Shown in pieces: positions 61,643 to 64,000 of a stretch of 64,000 bases of DNA. The DNA is from Neckera pumila (lineage: Eukaryota; Streptophyta; Bryopsida; Hypnales; Neckeraceae). The stretch spans positions 41,181,282 to 41,245,281 of the forward strand of contig OZ018409.1 of the NCBI GenBank assembly GCA_963969595.1, in the 5' to 3' direction. Every line of letters begins with the position of its first letter. Positions within the stretch are counted from its first letter, which is position 1. Below the pieces are notes generated by a model. The model searched no databases. It saw only the letters and a program-made list of their open reading frames with translations, and had not been told where the DNA came from. Both the position numbers and the translations under genes were made by a program.

Positions 61643-62416
61643 CACTAAAATTGATAAATAGTGTTGGATGATAATTAGTGTTGTTCCCTGTTTTTTATCC
61701 CCAACGCTATTTTCCAACTTATGCGTATATAGTGTTGGGGTACTGAACTCCCGAGGTCAGACTCTGGTCCTTCTAAAATTCACAGAAAGTGAAGGGAGCC
61801 GATTTGCATTGCCGTTAGACTTTGGTCCTTCCCAAATTCCACAGGAAGTGAAGGGAGCCGATTTGCATTGTTGTCTCTAGACGCACCAAAGTGGGTGCTC
61901 CACCAACCCAATATAAGATATTAGTATCATTCCCCAACGGAACTAAGTAAGTCAAATCATTTGCTAATTGAATTACGAATTCACTCATCTTGAAGGTCAC
62001 ACAACTTAAGTTATTACAGTTAAAATTCCAACAACTGAAGCCCCAAAATGGGAACCTCTTCATTAAGAACCTCTAATATGCCCGCGCTGACAGTGCATTC
62101 CCAAGTCGACACTTGGTTTCATTTTACATGCTCCAATTTCAGTAAAGCAAGGGCCATAGTCTGTCCCATGTTTGAATTAAGAGGATTTGACACCATTGAC
62201 TATAAGCTCACAAAATTTGCAGACGGAGACATCAGACTGAACTTCAGACCATAAAAGGCTACCAATGGAAAGTTGGAATCCCAAATGACCAAATTTTACT
62301 ATAGAGCTAAAATAGTGTTAGAATGGATAAATAATATTCTAACACTAACCTTGCAAATCACAATTAATGTTAGGTGGGACAATTAGTGTTGCCAACACTA
62401 TTTACCAACTTTAATG
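61643..62416. mobile_element. CACTA-like TIR element, 774 bp
   Basis: CACTAAAATTGATAAATAGT then GTTGG at the left end, inverted as CCAACACTATTTACCAACTT then TAATG at the right. AATTAGTGTTG recurs just inside both ends. A 57-bp tandem duplication (GTGAAGGGAGCCGATTTGCA twice) lies at 61760-61875. No transposase. Confidence 0.75.
61760..61875. repeat. Tandem duplication of about 57 bp
   Basis: GACTnTGGTCCTTC and GTGAAGGGAGCCGATTTGCA occur twice in the same order with few differences. Confidence 0.8.
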
Positions 62417-64000
62417 TAGTCATTGATTGAGTGGTTACATATCCTTGTTTTTCTTCTAGTTAACTAGTAGTTTTAAACCTTAATATTCTACATTGGTACA
62501 TCTAGAGAACTACCAATTGTAGAGAAGTTTTAATCCTTAGCTCAACATCACAACTTGCAAAGACAATTATAGGCTTTGATGGGCAATTTCATTAAAATGG
62601 TTGTATTCCAAGTGCTATTTTGACGATGTGCCATTTTCACCATCTAGGACAGGTATGGATTTAGAATGGCCGTTTTTACTATTTTCACGCCAGTTCATAT
62701 ATATGTCCTGTTGAGTCCACAATTATGTAAACATATATATGTTCATGAAGTCCGTGAACTATTTTCACAGTTTAAATAGATATATATGTTTATATAATCC
62801 CACTTAATTTAATATATTTATAATAATCTCTTAGTGAGACATATTTACCCTTCGATGAGAAGTTTTTTTGACAACAAAAAATTTAGGAAATCCAAAAATC
62901 ACCAACTCCAAAATTATTTAATAATGTCAAAGGTGATTTTTACTCTGAGTGTTTCTGACTTTGAAAGGACATACCACTCTTTGGGACTTCTCTCTATATT
63001 CTCCCATTTTGCAATTATATACAAATGACATTTTTATATTTATTTTTAGAATGCAATCACGTGTCTTTTATAAGATAAAACTTTCAAAGTTTTTGGTGAA
63101 AATCTAAAATTACTACGAACTTATAAATTAAAAGTGACAAAAAAATCACCTCAAATACCAAATTTGTTCAAAACATCTTAAATTTTTTCTTCTATATGTA
63201 TATCATATTAAAGATCATGTTGCAAACCAATTTACCGTGTCATTCTAAAATCTAAAATCAACACTCCATAGTAGTAGGACCAATGTTCAAATTGCAATAA
63301 AATATTCAATTTTACAAAATTCCAAATCTCCAAATTGGAATAAGAACGAGAGTTGTTAAGATTCATTTCATTAATTATTCTTAGGTTTTTAAAAGTTTAC
63401 TTTTATGACTAAAATTCATATAGTGATTCAAAAGCAATTGTTGCCAAAATACACTACATGGTGGTCCATGGTGAATTTCCCATTTTTTATATGTAGGAAA
63501 GTCAAACATCACGATGAAGGAAAATCTAATATCATTCATTGAAAATGAATTCAAACAACTTCTCCAAAGGAATTGGGTGAAAAAAATGCTTGGATTCCAT
63601 CCTAAAAGCCTTAGTTTTTGAAAGTATACAAAAAAGTAAAAAATGTCCTCATGCATATCTCAAAGTTGAAGCTTGCCGAGGTAGTATTATTGATCTTATA
63701 TCCACCAAATCTTGATGTTGCTAAGTAATATCATCCTATATTCCTTCCAACTTAGTATGAAGTTTTAAAACCTGGAAAAAATAAAATTGAGTATTATTTT
63801 GAAATCCTAATACTAAATATTTTTTCTATTTAGTATTATTAGAAATCCAAAATTTCTTTGGATGCATTGGATCAAAGAACTCGGAATTATCTTTAAATTG
63901 CAATTATTTAAATAGCATAATTTATATAATTATTTTTTATAAATTTGTTGTAGAATTGTTTAGTTTTATTGTAGCTACGATATTGAAATAACAAAGATAT
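62417..64000. other. AT-rich end of window
   Basis: Begins with a left end of the GTTAAAATGGC family at 62581 (GGGCAATTTCATTAAAATGG) whose right end is lost. The rest is AT-rich with no supported gene. Confidence 0.5.

Overview
This window looks like nuclear DNA of a land plant. Genes are split by short GT-AG introns. The protein set includes a chloroplast-targeted photosystem I subunit, an organellar HSP90, a plant-type GH27 alpha-galactosidase, a GPI-type lipid transfer protein and A-type cytochrome P450s. Spacing is wide and AT-rich, full of short inverted-repeat transposons. A non-seed plant such as a liverwort or other bryophyte is my best guess from the general feel of the proteins. That is inference; the sequence does not prove it.

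Layout. 0-16 kb is a transposon and pseudogene zone. It holds a decayed Mutator-like transposase on the minus strand (about 0.35-1.8 kb). It also holds two diverged copies, in opposite orientation, of a CCGGA-rich element carrying one long coiled-coil-type reading frame (2.6-6.3 kb minus; 8.4-13.3 kb plus). A broken receptor-kinase fragment lies between the copies (7.4-8.3 kb minus), and another broken receptor kinase follows (14.4-15.4 kb plus). 16.2-16.9 kb has two back-to-back small TIR elements just upstream of an intact single-exon psaF (17.26-18.0 kb). 21.07-28.37 kb is a 20-exon HSP90 of the mitochondrial/TRAP1-like organellar class (808 aa predicted), with one likely GC-AG intron and a 610-bp TIR element in its largest intron. 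31.6-36.4 kb is a 15-exon secreted alpha-galactosidase (439 aa). 37.75-38.27 kb (minus) is a GPI-anchored-type non-specific lipid transfer protein.

38.3-42.6 kb is AT-rich with pogo/mariner-like inverted-repeat elements. 42.8-55.6 kb is a tandem segmental duplication, each unit carrying a four-exon P450 on the minus strand. The right-hand copy (50.3-53.7 kb) is intact (521 aa). The left-hand copy (43.8-47.4 kb) is broken by a 263-bp TIR element in its last exon, which has a 3-bp target duplication; it also has lost the conserved heme-loop arginine. Because the units are paralogous, each serves as the empty site for insertions in the other, so several transposons can be delimited to the base. 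55.6-64 kb is gene-free and consists of nested inverted-repeat elements, including a 2.7-kb element with an 8-9 bp target duplication and a CACTA-like element.

The intact genes (photosynthesis, organellar chaperone, galactoside hydrolysis, cell-surface lipid binding, oxidation) are separate single-gene units with no sign of common function; only the P450 pair is a cluster.
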